A stretch of DNA of 8,580 nucleotides from an uncultured Caulobacteraceae bacterium (GCA_937910255.1 CALEOQ010000376.1:1-8580); one strand, 5' to 3'; shown: positions 1 through 5,785, counted from the stretch's first letter. Made by a program: numbers and translations. Notes: a model not told the origin generated them from the letters alone.

Positions 1-106
1 GGGGGTACAGTGCGTAGGGAGTGGTGAGATACCGGATGGCGGTCCAGGTTGTTTTGTTGTGAGACGCGGCGGCCTGCGAGGTCCCCACGCGTGCCCCGCC
101 CGCCGC
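1..106. other. Left-edge region without a gene; possible non-genomic or chimeric end
   Basis: I see no gene here. It lies just past the stop of the left-most transporter, where the paralogous copy continues for about 80 more residues including a membrane helix. None of the three minus-strand frames of this stretch resembles that missing C-terminus. The first 60 bases also look different in composition (G/T-rich, with a GTTGTTTTGTTGT-like run) from the GC-rich genome that follows. The other end of the window is demonstrably artefactual, so this end may be low-quality or chimeric sequence too, but that is inference and a real truncation is not excluded. Confidence 0.5.
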
Positions 107-1408
107 TCATCCGGTCTCGGCGCTCTGCGGGAAGGCGACAAAGGCCAGCACCGCGCCCGACACGAAGACCCCGACGCCGGAGACCACCTTCTTGAACAGG
201 TTGTCGAAGGAGAACAGCAGCCCCTCGGAGCGGCGGCCGGTCTTGACCTCCGAATCCTCCACCACGTCGGCGATCATCGAGGCCAGCATGACCCCGGTCA
301 TCATGGCCATGGCGCCGTTGGCGATGACGTCGACGAACAGGATCCAGAACAGGAGATCGGTGCCATTGGCCGGCATCAGGTGGAGCAGGCGCAGGGCGAT
401 CGGGCCGAGCAGGGCGACGACGGCGCCGGCGAACATGGTGATGGCGCCGTTCCGCTTGCCCATCCTGGCCGCCACCTTGGGCGCGAGCGATACGCCCATG
501 ACGCTGGCGATCACGCCGGCCACGGTCAGCAGGGACAGCTGGCTCTGGGTGAGTTCCCAGAAATAGAGGAAGAAGTAGAGCTCGAGCCCGCCCTTCACGC
601 CCAGCGACATGGACATGAACATGCCCGAGATGGTCAGCACCACGAAGGAGCGGTTGTTCAGGGTGTGGGCCACCTCGCGGGCCATGCCGATGAAGGTGAT
701 CTTGCGGGTCGGCGGCTTGCGCAGCTCGGGGATGTATTTGTGCGTCCCGGCGGTCGAGGCCAGGATGATGACGAAGATCAGCACCGCGGCGCAAAGCGCG
801 TAGCTGAAATAGCCTTCCTGGGCCAGAACGCCGCCGGTGCCGTCGGCGTTCTCCCGCAGGAAGACCTGATAGGCCAGAAGCGTCATGCCCAGGCCGCCGG
901 CCACCCCGAAGAAGCCCCGCAGGGCGATGAGGCTCGTCCGGTCGTCGTAGTTCTTGGCGAGCTCCGGGGCGAGGGCCGAGGAGGGCAGTTCGAAGAAGGT
1001 GTCGAACAGCCGGATCACCAGCAGGCAGGCCAGCATATAGCCAAAGATCTGCGCCTGCTCCCAGCCGGCCGGCGGATTCCAGATCAGGAAGAAGGCGATC
1101 GCCACCGGCAGGGCGGCCACATACATGAACGGGTGACGCCGCCCCCATCGCGAGCGGAAATTGTCCGAGATCTGCCCCACCATGGGATCGACGAAGGCGT
1201 CGAAGATCAGGGCGAACATGATGGCCGTCGAGACCATCTGCGGCGGCAGGCCGATGACCTGATTGTAGAACAGCAGCAGGAAGGTCGAGAGGCCCCGCTG
1301 CTTGATCGCGCTGGCGGCGCCGCCCGCGCCATAGAGCAGGCGGGTGGTGAGGCTGAGGCGTCGGTCAGCGGAGGCCGCAGCCGGAGCCGGGGTCGAAGTG
1401 GCCGTCAT
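107..1408 (-). CDS. GPH/MelB-family sugar:cation symporter (MFS), 3' end truncated or disrupted
   Basis: Inner-membrane secondary transporter of the glycoside-pentoside-hexuronide:cation symporter family (MelB-like, COG2211). It would import a sugar or glycoside with H+ or Na+; the substrate cannot be read from sequence. The 433 residues show hydrophobic helices throughout. The FDAFVDP motif carries D70 and D74, matching the D-x3-D cation-site pair of MelB (D55/D59). It is followed by SDNFRSRWGRRHPF, the family's cytoplasmic loop motif. A second loop motif, VKTGRRSEGLLF, lies near residue 390. The ATG at 1408 is preceded by TGAGGA, in which the TGA is the stop of the upstream paralog, so the two genes (12 bp apart) are probably translationally coupled. 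The protein ends at SAETG, where the paralog runs on for about 80 residues including the last membrane helix. The copy is therefore cut at its C-terminus by a sequence artefact or a real truncation. Confidence 0.88.
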   Translation of the reverse strand: MTATSTPAPAAASADRRLSLTTRLLYGAGGAASAIKQRGLSTFLLLFYNQVIGLPPQMVSTAIMFALIFDAFVDPMVGQISDNFRSRWGRRHPFMYVAALPVAIAFFLIWNPPAGWEQAQIFGYMLACLLVIRLFDTFFELPSSALAPELAKNYDDRTSLIALRGFFGVAGGLGMTLLAYQVFLRENADGTGGVLAQEGYFSYALCAAVLIFVIILASTAGTHKYIPELRKPPTRKITFIGMAREVAHTLNNRSFVVLTISGMFMSMSLGVKGGLELYFFLYFWELTQSQLSLLTVAGVIASVMGVSLAPKVAARMGKRNGAITMFAGAVVALLGPIALRLLHLMPANGTDLLFWILFVDVIANGAMAMMTGVMLASMIADVVEDSEVKTGRRSEGLLFSFDNLFKKVVSGVGVFVSGAVLAFVAFPQSAETG

Positions 1409-1420
1409 GTATTTTGATCC

Positions 1421-2938
1421 TCAGGCCTTGGAGCCGATGGGGGCGGGGCCGCCGGGCAGGGGCTCGGCGGTGGTGTCGGTCGCCTCGTGGGCGGCCGCCG
1501 TGGCCTTCGCGCCGGCCTCGTCGAGGATCCGGAGATTGTCCTCGTGCTTAGCCTTGTCGATGTTGAACAGGGAGAGACAGACGATCCCCATGCCGTAGAG
1601 CAGGGTGACCAGGGGCAGGTAGATCAGGCCCATATTCTGCAGGATTTCCGGGGACACCTCGCCGCGGCGCGCGCCCTCGGGGAAGCTGACCATGCTGAGC
1701 ACGGCGCCGGCGATGAAGATGCCGACGCCCGAGACGATCTTCTTGAACAGGTTGTCGGCCGAGAGCAGCAGTCCCTCAGAGCGGCGTCCCGTCTTGACCT
1801 CGGCGTCCTCGACCACGTCGGCGACCATGGAGAACAGCATCACGCCGGTGGCCACGGCCATGCCGGAATTGAAGAAGGTCTCGGTCAGCAGGATCCAGAA
1901 GAGCAGGTCCGTCCCATTGGGCGGCATCAGGCCCACCAGGCGCAGGGCGATGGGAGTGATGCCGACGGCCAGCGCGCTGGCGAACATCAGGATCGCCCCG
2001 TGCTTCTTGCCCATGGCCCGGGCGATATGGGGGGCGACGAGCACGCCGGCGAGGCTGCCGGCCACGCTGACCGTGGTGAGGATGGCCAGCTGGCCCTGGG
2101 TCAGCTCCCAGAAATAGAGGGCGAAATAGATCTCCAGGCCGTTCTTCGAGCCCGCCGCCACGGCGATGAACATGCCGGTCAGGGTGGCGATGACGAAGGC
2201 GCGGTTGTTCAGGGTGTGGGCCACCTCCCTGGCCATCGCCTTGAAGGTGATCTTCCGCGTGGGCGGCTGGACCAGATAGGGGATGCGGCTGTGGGTGCCG
2301 GCGGTCGCCACCAGGATGACCACGAAGATCAGCACCGCCGAGACCGCCGAATAGGCGAGATAGCCATCCCTGGCCAGGATGCCGCCGGTGCCGTCCGGGT
2401 TCTCGGCCAGGAAATACTGATAGGCCGCCACCGTCATGCCCAGGCCGCCGACCACGGTGAAGAAGGCCCGCATGGACACCAGGCTGGTGCGCTCGTTGTA
2501 GTCGCGGGTCAGTTCCGGGGCGAGCGCCGAGGAGGGCAGCTCAAAGAAGGTGTCGAACAGGCGGACGGTGAGCAGGCAGACCACCAGCCAGGCCACGATG
2601 GCCTGATCGCTCCATCCGCCGGGGGGATTCCACAGGAGGAAATAGGCCACGGCGACGGGAAGGGCCGCGAAGTACATGAAGGGGTGGCGGCGCCCCAGCT
2701 TGGAGCGGAAATTGTCCGACACCTGTCCCACCAGGGGATCGACGAAGGCGTCGAAGATCAGGGCCAGCATCAGCACGCCCGACACCGTGGCCGGGGGCAA
2801 TCCCACCACCTGATTGTAGAACAGCATCAGGAAGGTCGCGAGGCCCCGGGATTTGACCGCATTGGCCACCGAGCCCAGGGAATAGAGCAGCTTGGTGTGC
2901 AGCTTCAGAGGGGGAATCTCTGAGGGGATCGCCGTCAT
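1421..2938 (-). CDS. GPH/MelB-family sugar:cation symporter (MFS), full length
   Basis: Complete 505-aa inner-membrane symporter of the MelB/GPH family, paralogous to the gene directly downstream. The D-A-x2-D-P motif (D63, D67) matches the MelB cation-binding pair, and GRRHPF at 82-87 and VKTGRRSEGLL in the C-terminal half are the conserved loop motifs. Repeated hydrophobic segments fit 12 helices, followed by a polar Ala/Thr/Pro-rich tail of about 40 residues. I place the start at the ATG at 2938, which has a GGAG ribosome site six bases upstream; the TTG one codon earlier is less likely. This is the first gene of the two-gene operon, and its promoter should lie in the 480-bp region upstream. 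The substrate is unknown, and no sugar-degrading enzyme or TonB receptor is present in the window to suggest one. Confidence 0.92.
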   Translation of the reverse strand: MTAIPSEIPPLKLHTKLLYSLGSVANAVKSRGLATFLMLFYNQVVGLPPATVSGVLMLALIFDAFVDPLVGQVSDNFRSKLGRRHPFMYFAALPVAVAYFLLWNPPGGWSDQAIVAWLVVCLLTVRLFDTFFELPSSALAPELTRDYNERTSLVSMRAFFTVVGGLGMTVAAYQYFLAENPDGTGGILARDGYLAYSAVSAVLIFVVILVATAGTHSRIPYLVQPPTRKITFKAMAREVAHTLNNRAFVIATLTGMFIAVAAGSKNGLEIYFALYFWELTQGQLAILTTVSVAGSLAGVLVAPHIARAMGKKHGAILMFASALAVGITPIALRLVGLMPPNGTDLLFWILLTETFFNSGMAVATGVMLFSMVADVVEDAEVKTGRRSEGLLLSADNLFKKIVSGVGIFIAGAVLSMVSFPEGARRGEVSPEILQNMGLIYLPLVTLLYGMGIVCLSLFNIDKAKHEDNLRILDEAGAKATAAAHEATDTTAEPLPGGPAPIGSKA

Positions 2939-3044
2939 CAAAATCTCCGGGCGGCAAAGCGGTCAAATACGGGCGCAGACACACGCCCCGGCGCCGGGCG
3001 CGCCGTGGAAAGAAAATTAAAAGTCTCCGGCCTGGATGGGACGG

Positions 3045-3071
3045 GCCCTAGCTTCCCAGGCTCAACCGCAA
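3045..3071 (-). promoter_or_regulatory. Weak candidate promoter for the transporter operon
   Basis: On the minus strand TTGCGG (3071-3066) is followed after 13 bases by GCTAGGGC (3052-3045). The layout resembles the Caulobacter housekeeping consensus TTGACGS, 10-14 bases, GCTANAWC. The -10-like box matches six of eight positions, but the -35-like box matches poorly. It would give a leader of roughly 100 bases. The -35-like hexamer is one arm of the 3066-3082 inverted repeat, which would suit repressor control. This is a pattern match only. Confidence 0.2.
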
Positions 3072-3082
3072 GAAAATTGCGG
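3066..3082. promoter_or_regulatory. Operator-like inverted repeat CCGCAA-N5-TTGCGG
   Basis: A perfect 6-bp inverted repeat with a 5-bp A/T-rich spacer (GAAAA), about 130 bp upstream of the full-length transporter gene. Its size and geometry suit a dimeric regulator such as a LacI- or GntR-type repressor of sugar uptake, which is an inference. It shares arm length, spacer length and outer CCG...CGG with the repeat at 3253-3269. Confidence 0.3.
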
Positions 3083-3211
3083 GTCACTGCGCGGTCCTCC
3101 CTGCCGCGCCTCTTTGCGGGCGCGGTCATTCTTGTCTCGCGTTTGTGCAGCCGGGCATATGGCGCCGATGAGCAGACACGATCGCTGACAAGCGTGGGCG
3201 AGGCTTATCGC

Positions 3212-3223
3212 AGCGTCAACGCT
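3212..3223. promoter_or_regulatory. Short inverted repeat AGCGT-CA-ACGCT
   Basis: A perfect 5-bp inverted repeat around a 2-bp centre, in the less GC-rich part of the intergenic region. It contains the minus-strand hexamer TTGACG, which is -35-like, but I found no good -10 box at a proper distance. It could be an operator half-site pair or chance. Confidence 0.2.
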
Positions 3224-3252
3224 TATGATCTTACAAGTCTGACACAAACTAA

Positions 3253-3269
3253 CCGTTGGCTTACAACGG
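3253..3269. promoter_or_regulatory. Operator-like inverted repeat CCGTTG-N5-CAACGG
   Basis: A perfect 6-bp inverted repeat with a 5-bp spacer. Allowing one extra G, the symmetry extends to AACC...GGTT at 3251-3272. It lies 187 bp from the 3066-3082 repeat and has the same arm and spacer lengths. Candidate regulator-binding site; function inferred from geometry only. Confidence 0.3.
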
Positions 3270-3324
3270 GTTGTCAGGCGCGGGCCGCCGCGCCCCATGC
3301 TCGGCTCCGAGGGGCATGCGATTG

Positions 3325-3350
3325 GCCGCCGCGCCGCGGGCCGCGGCGGC
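3325..3350. other. GC-rich hairpin downstream of the quinone oxidoreductase gene
   Basis: Perfect 9-bp arms (GCCGCCGCG and CGCGGCGGC) separated by 8 bases can fold into a very stable stem about 70 bp beyond the oxidoreductase stop codon. There is no U-tract after it on either strand, so intrinsic termination is doubtful. It could protect the mRNA 3' end. Such GC-only repeats also arise by chance in DNA of this composition. Confidence 0.25.
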
Positions 3351-3396
3351 GACGTCGCCATTCTTGGTTGCGGTACAGGGCGGCCTCTGAGAGGTC

Positions 3397-3424
3397 GACC
3401 CAGGCTCGAGGACCCAGGCTCTAG
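3397..3424. repeat. 14-bp tandem duplication spanning the oxidoreductase stop codon
   Basis: Two adjacent 14-bp units at 3397-3410 and 3411-3424 (GACCCAGGCTC followed by GAG or TAG) match at 13 of 14 positions. The second unit contains the minus-strand stop codon (3423-3421) of the quinone oxidoreductase gene. It looks like a small slippage duplication at the gene end that leaves the protein intact. Confidence 0.6.
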
Positions 3425-4413
3425 AGGGTCAGCATATCCTTGCCCAGATGGCCGCCGGCTTCGAGATAGGCGTGGGCCTCGGCCGCCTGGGTCAGGGGGA
3501 AGGTCCTGTCGATCTGCGGACGCAACTGGCCCGCTGCGACCCATGGCCAGACGGTGGCCTCGACGGCGGCTGCCAGGCGGGCCTTCTCGTCGGCGCTACG
3601 GGGCCGCAGGGTCGAGCCGGTGATCACAGCGCGCTTCAGCATCAGGGCGCCGATGTTCAGCTCCACCTTGCCGCCGGCCTGGGCGGCGATGAAGACCAGC
3701 CGCCCGCCGGTGTTCAGGGCCGCCAGGTCCTTGGCGAAATAGTCGCCACCGACCATGTCCAGGATCACGTCACAGCCGCCCTGGGCCAGGGCGCCCTCGG
3801 CGAAGTCCTGGGTGGTGGTGTCGATGGCGATGTCGGCGCCGAGCTCCAGGGCCTGGCGCGCCTTGTCCGCGCCGCGGGCCGTGGCGATCACCCGGGCGCC
3901 GGCGGCCTTGGCCATCTGGATCGCCGTTGTCCCGATGCCGGACGTGGCGCCGTGGACCATCAGGGTCTCGCCGGCCTTCAGCGCCCCATGCTCGAACACA
4001 TTGGCGAAGACGGTGAAGACGGTCTCCGGCAGGCCGGCCGCCTCCAGGGGGCTGAGGCCCGCCGGGATCGGCAAGGCGTGGCGGGCGTCACAGACGGCGT
4101 ACTGCGCATAGCCGCCGCCGCCCAGCAGGGCGCAGACCTTGTCGCCCACCTGCCAGCGTCCGGCGGCCACCATCACCTCGCCGGCCACCTCCAGGCCCAT
4201 GGTCTCCGGCGCCCCGGGCGGGGGCGCGTAGAAGCCCAGGCGCTGGGCGATGTCGGGGCGATTGACGCCGGCGGCCTCCACCCGGATGAGGATCTGGCCG
4301 GGGCCGGGCTCCGGCGTCGGCAGGGTGACGGGATGCAGGGCCTCGGCGGCGCCCTTGCCGCCGTCAATGGCGATGGCGGTCATCGTTGGGGGAAGGGTCT
4401 CGGCCTGCGCCAT
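3421..4413 (-). CDS. Zinc-independent NAD(P)H:quinone oxidoreductase (MDR superfamily, PIG3-like)
   Basis: Cytoplasmic medium-chain reductase, 330 aa, related to QOR and human TP53I3 (PIG3), which use NAD(P)H to reduce quinones or other electrophilic carbonyls. The N-terminal GroES-like domain spans roughly residues 12-135, with AAGVNRPDIAQR near 47-58 and GLEVAGEV near 73-80. The nucleotide-binding Rossmann fold carries HGATSGIGTTA at 154-164. The structural-zinc cysteine cluster of alcohol dehydrogenases is absent, as expected for quinone reductases. The open frame extends to 4692, but that extension overlaps the divergent DUF1192 gene. The ATG at 4413 has a GGAG site eight bases upstream; the ATGs at 4419 and 4383 are less well placed. 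Length suits the family. The gene is divergent from the DUF1192-rcdA pair with an 84-bp gap, so the two sides may share a control region. The physiological substrate is unknown. Confidence 0.9.
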   Translation of the reverse strand: MAQAETLPPTMTAIAIDGGKGAAEALHPVTLPTPEPGPGQILIRVEAAGVNRPDIAQRLGFYAPPPGAPETMGLEVAGEVMVAAGRWQVGDKVCALLGGGGYAQYAVCDARHALPIPAGLSPLEAAGLPETVFTVFANVFEHGALKAGETLMVHGATSGIGTTAIQMAKAAGARVIATARGADKARQALELGADIAIDTTTQDFAEGALAQGGCDVILDMVGGDYFAKDLAALNTGGRLVFIAAQAGGKVELNIGALMLKRAVITGSTLRPRSADEKARLAAAVEATVWPWVAAGQLRPQIDRTFPLTQAAEAHAYLEAGGHLGKDMLTL

Positions 4414-4436
4414 CGTCATCGCTCCACGTGCTTGCG

Positions 4437-4472
4437 CCAGAGCGGCGCAGAGGGTTGGATAAACCGCTCTGG
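4437..4472. promoter_or_regulatory. Perfect 9-bp inverted repeat in the divergent qor/DUF1192 promoter region
   Basis: CCAGAGCGG (4437-4445) and CCGCTCTGG (4464-4472) are exact reverse complements separated by 18 bases, in the 84-bp gap between the divergent oxidoreductase and DUF1192 genes. It could be a two-site operator or a hairpin in a leader. On the plus strand TTGCGC (4432-4437) is followed 17 bases later by TTGGAT (4455-4460), a weak promoter-like pair overlapping the repeat. Confidence 0.35.
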
Positions 4473-4497
4473 AGCCAGGGCAAAGGGAGGCGCGCAC

Positions 4498-4695
4498 ATG
4501 GAAGAGCCTGCAGACATCCGTCTCGGGCGGGGACAGCGGCTGGCCGAGGTCGCCCGCGAGGACCTGGAACTCTATGCGGTCGAGGAGCTGGAGGCCCGCA
4601 TTGCGGCGCTCGACGCCGAAAAGGCGCGCACCCAGACCTTTATCGACAAGAAGAAGGCCGGACGCGCGGCGGCCGATGCGCTTTTCCGGCAATAG
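4498..4695 (+). CDS. DUF1192 family small protein
   Basis: A 65-aa cytoplasmic protein of unknown function resembling the DUF1192 family, small proteins common in alphaproteobacteria. The conserved core is the VEELEARIAALDAEKAR segment (about residues 28-44), a likely amphipathic helix or short coiled coil. It is followed by a lysine/arginine-rich stretch and the typical RAAADALF ending. There is no signal peptide or membrane helix. The ATG at 4498 has a strong GGGAGG site at 4485-4490, seven bases away, which settles the start. It overlaps only the spurious N-terminal extension of the oxidoreductase frame. The next gene in the same direction, rcdA, begins 122 bp downstream, so the two may be co-transcribed. 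A link to RcdA function is suggested only by position. Confidence 0.85.
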   Translation: MEEPADIRLGRGQRLAEVAREDLELYAVEELEARIAALDAEKARTQTFIDKKKAGRAAADALFRQ

Positions 4696-4817
4696 GGTCG
4701 CAGGCCCACTCTGGGGCGTGACTCCGGCCGGGGCGGCCCGCTATGGCATGGGGGTTGCAGGTCGCCAGACCACGGACGAACAGAACGTGCAATCGCTGGC
4801 AAGGGCTTGAGGAATTG
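4696..4817 (+). promoter_or_regulatory. Gap upstream of rcdA with a GANTC methylation site
   Basis: This 122-bp gap could carry an rcdA promoter. GCTATGGC (4740-4747) matches six of eight positions of the Caulobacter -10 consensus GCTANAWC. The preceding GTGACTC contains a GANTC site (4720-4724), the CcrM methyltransferase target in alphaproteobacteria. I see no TTAA-N7-TTAA CtrA box and no terminator. All of these are weak pattern matches. Confidence 0.25.
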
Positions 4818-5333
4818 ATGAGCGAACTTACCGCACTGGCGAAACCCTGGCGCGCTGACGTCATCGCCGACTTCGCCCGCTCCGAGCTTTTCGAGCGGAC
4901 CTTCCAGGAAGGCATGGAGCTGGTCGAAGAGACCGCCGCCTATCTGGATGGTGGCGGTCGCCAGGAGTCCAAGCGCCTGGATCGCAACGCCGCCCTGGCC
5001 TATGCGGCCGAGAGCATGCGCCTGACCACCCGGCTGATGCAGGTGGCCTCCTGGCTGCTGGTCCAACGGGCCGTGCGCGAGGGCGACATGGCGGCTGAAG
5101 CCGCCTGCGAGGATCGCTATCGCCTGGGCGCCGAGGTGGCGCGGCGTCCCTCCGACGCCAGTGTCGGTCTGCTGCCCGGCGGCCTCGCCGATCTCATGGA
5201 CCGCTCCGAGCGCCTGTTCGAGCGGGTCCGGCATCTGGACAAGCGGATGTATGTGGAATCGGCGGAGGAAAACGCCCCCAATCCGGTGCTGTCCCAGTTC
5301 GACCGCCTGCGGGACGCCTTCGGCGCGGCCTGA
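4818..5333 (+). CDS. rcdA: RcdA homolog (DUF1465 family), adaptor for ClpXP-mediated CtrA proteolysis
   Basis: A 171-aa cytoplasmic helical protein of the DUF1465/RcdA family. In Caulobacter, RcdA is recruited to the ClpXP protease by phosphorylation-controlled CpdR. It helps deliver substrates, including the master regulator CtrA together with PopA and cyclic di-GMP, for degradation at the G1-S transition. The conserved core is at residues 22-90: SELFERTFQEGMELVEE, AAYLD, then ALAYAAESMRLTTRLMQVASWLLVQRAVREG, consistent with the known helical bundle. The C-terminal 30 or so residues are more polar, as in the flexible tail of RcdA. The ATG at 4818 follows TTGAGGA, and the family start fits. 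The in-frame ATG at 4743 adds 25 unconserved residues and has no good ribosome site. The gene converges on rpmE across a strong terminator. Assignment is by remembered family motifs; an alignment to C. crescentus RcdA would settle it. Confidence 0.82.
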   Translation: MSELTALAKPWRADVIADFARSELFERTFQEGMELVEETAAYLDGGGRQESKRLDRNAALAYAAESMRLTTRLMQVASWLLVQRAVREGDMAAEAACEDRYRLGAEVARRPSDASVGLLPGGLADLMDRSERLFERVRHLDKRMYVESAEENAPNPVLSQFDRLRDAFGAA

Positions 5334-5364
5334 GGCCGCCCGCGACCCGGCTCGGAATTCCAGA

Positions 5365-5412
5365 CACAAAGAAGACGCCGCGGGCCGAGGGGCTCGCGGC
5401 GTCTTCTTTGTG
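5365..5412. terminator. Bidirectional intrinsic terminator between rcdA and rpmE
   Basis: Two 22-base arms (5365-5386 and 5391-5412) pair along their whole length, with one G-T wobble, around a 4-base GAGG loop. The lower stem is CACAAAGAAG against CTTCTTTGTG, so either strand ends in a T-rich tract after a GC-rich upper stem. This suits termination in both directions. It starts 31 bp after the rcdA stop and lies 45 bp beyond the rpmE stop. Confidence 0.9.
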
Positions 5413-5428
5413 AGCTCGAGGAGTCGAA

Positions 5429-5448
5429 GGCCCGCCACGCGGCGGGCC
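5429..5448 (-). terminator. Second GC hairpin directly after rpmE
   Basis: GGCCCGCC (5429-5436) and GGCGGGCC (5441-5448) form a perfect 8-bp stem with an ACGC loop (GCGT on the minus strand), 8 bp past the rpmE stop codon. No U-tract follows on the minus strand, so it may stabilise the transcript end or assist the larger terminator just beyond it. Confidence 0.45.
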
Positions 5449-5456
5449 AGGACGCC

Positions 5457-5681
5457 TTACTTGCGGGTGAAGCCGCCGAACTTGGCGTTGAACCGCGAAA
5501 CCCGGCCCGCACGGTCCAGCAGGGTGTGGGCGCCGCCCGTCCACGCCGGGTGCGTCTTGGGATCGATATCCAAGTTCAGGGTCGCGCCCTCTTTCCCGTA
5601 GGTCGACCGGGTCTGATAGGACGTGCCATCCGTCATCACCACGGTGATGAAGTGATAATCGGGGTGGGTGTCTTGTTTCAT
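5457..5681 (-). CDS. rpmE: 50S ribosomal protein L31, cysteine-free type
   Basis: Ribosomal protein L31 of the large subunit, 74 aa, which helps bridge the two ribosomal subunits. Recognisable stretches are MKQDTHPDYHFI at the start, RSTYGKEGATLNLDID (residues 25-40), HPAWTGG (44-50) and the GRVSRFNAKFGGF ending. The four cysteines that bind zinc in E. coli L31 are all absent, so this is a zinc-independent form; from memory this is normal in alphaproteobacteria. I chose the ATG at 5681 because the family begins MKxDxHPDY. The frame continues 15 codons upstream without conservation, and no strong Shine-Dalgarno is visible. The gene is divergent from the ABC exporter and convergent with rcdA. 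Confidence 0.95.
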   Translation of the reverse strand: MKQDTHPDYHFITVVMTDGTSYQTRSTYGKEGATLNLDIDPKTHPAWTGGAHTLLDRAGRVSRFNAKFGGFTRK

Positions 5682-5756
5682 CGCGAGGACAACCGACGTA
5701 AGAGCAAGCGGGTGATGCGCCCCCAACCCAAGGGCCGGGTGCGCAAACGAGCCGCG

Positions 5757-5785
5757 CGTATACAGAAACGGCGGCCCTGAAGCAA
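5757..5785 (-). promoter_or_regulatory. Candidate promoter for rpmE
   Basis: On the minus strand TTGCTT (5785-5780) and TATACG (5762-5757) are spaced by 17 bases, an ideal separation with partial matches to TTGACA and TATAAT. Transcription would start about 70 bases before the rpmE ATG. It lies in the 119-bp gap shared with the divergent ABC exporter gene. Confidence 0.35.

Larger units (their letters stand above)
2939..3420. promoter_or_regulatory. Intergenic regulatory region upstream of the transporter operon
   Basis: This 482-bp stretch has no credible gene; open frames across it are short, arginine-rich and overlap each other. It holds the leader of the transporter operon (minus strand) and the 3' flank of the quinone oxidoreductase gene. 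Positions 3150-3290 are visibly less GC-rich than the surroundings, as promoter DNA often is. Several inverted repeats are present: 3066-3082, 3212-3223, 3253-3269, a GC-rich stem at 3325-3350 and perfect 12-bp palindromes at 2987-2998 and 3348-3359. I see no clear U-tract terminator after the oxidoreductase gene. Confidence 0.55.

Noticed and set aside
1..50. Faint similarity of the first 50 bases to the reverse of the Illumina universal adapter (TAGGGA, GTG, AGAT, CGG blocks)
   Set aside because: Many gaps and mismatches are needed, and the orientation is wrong for read-through at a left contig end, so I treat it as coincidence.
59..2923. Long plus-strand open frames (452 and 478 codons) opposite both transporter genes
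   Set aside because: They are rich in His, Gln, Gly, Asp and Arg, as expected for the antisense of hydrophobic membrane proteins in high-GC DNA. They show no domain and mirror each other only because the sense genes are paralogs.
2938..3544. Several overlapping open frames in the transporter upstream region
   Set aside because: Arginine/proline-rich translations with no recognisable domain, poor start sites and mutual overlap on both strands; typical chance frames in GC-rich DNA.
4414..4692. N-terminal extension of the quinone oxidoreductase frame up to 4692
   Set aside because: It overlaps the well-supported DUF1192 gene on the other strand, is not family-like, and a good ribosome site supports the start at 4413.
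4743..4817. Upstream ATG for rcdA adding 25 residues
   Set aside because: The added residues are not similar to RcdA, and the ATG at 4818 has a better Shine-Dalgarno and matches family length.
5526..5780. Plus-strand 84-codon frame ending in a basic KGRVRKRAARIQKRRP-like tail
   Set aside because: Mostly antisense to rpmE; the basic tail lies in the rpmE/ABC promoter gap and has no ribosome site or family resemblance.
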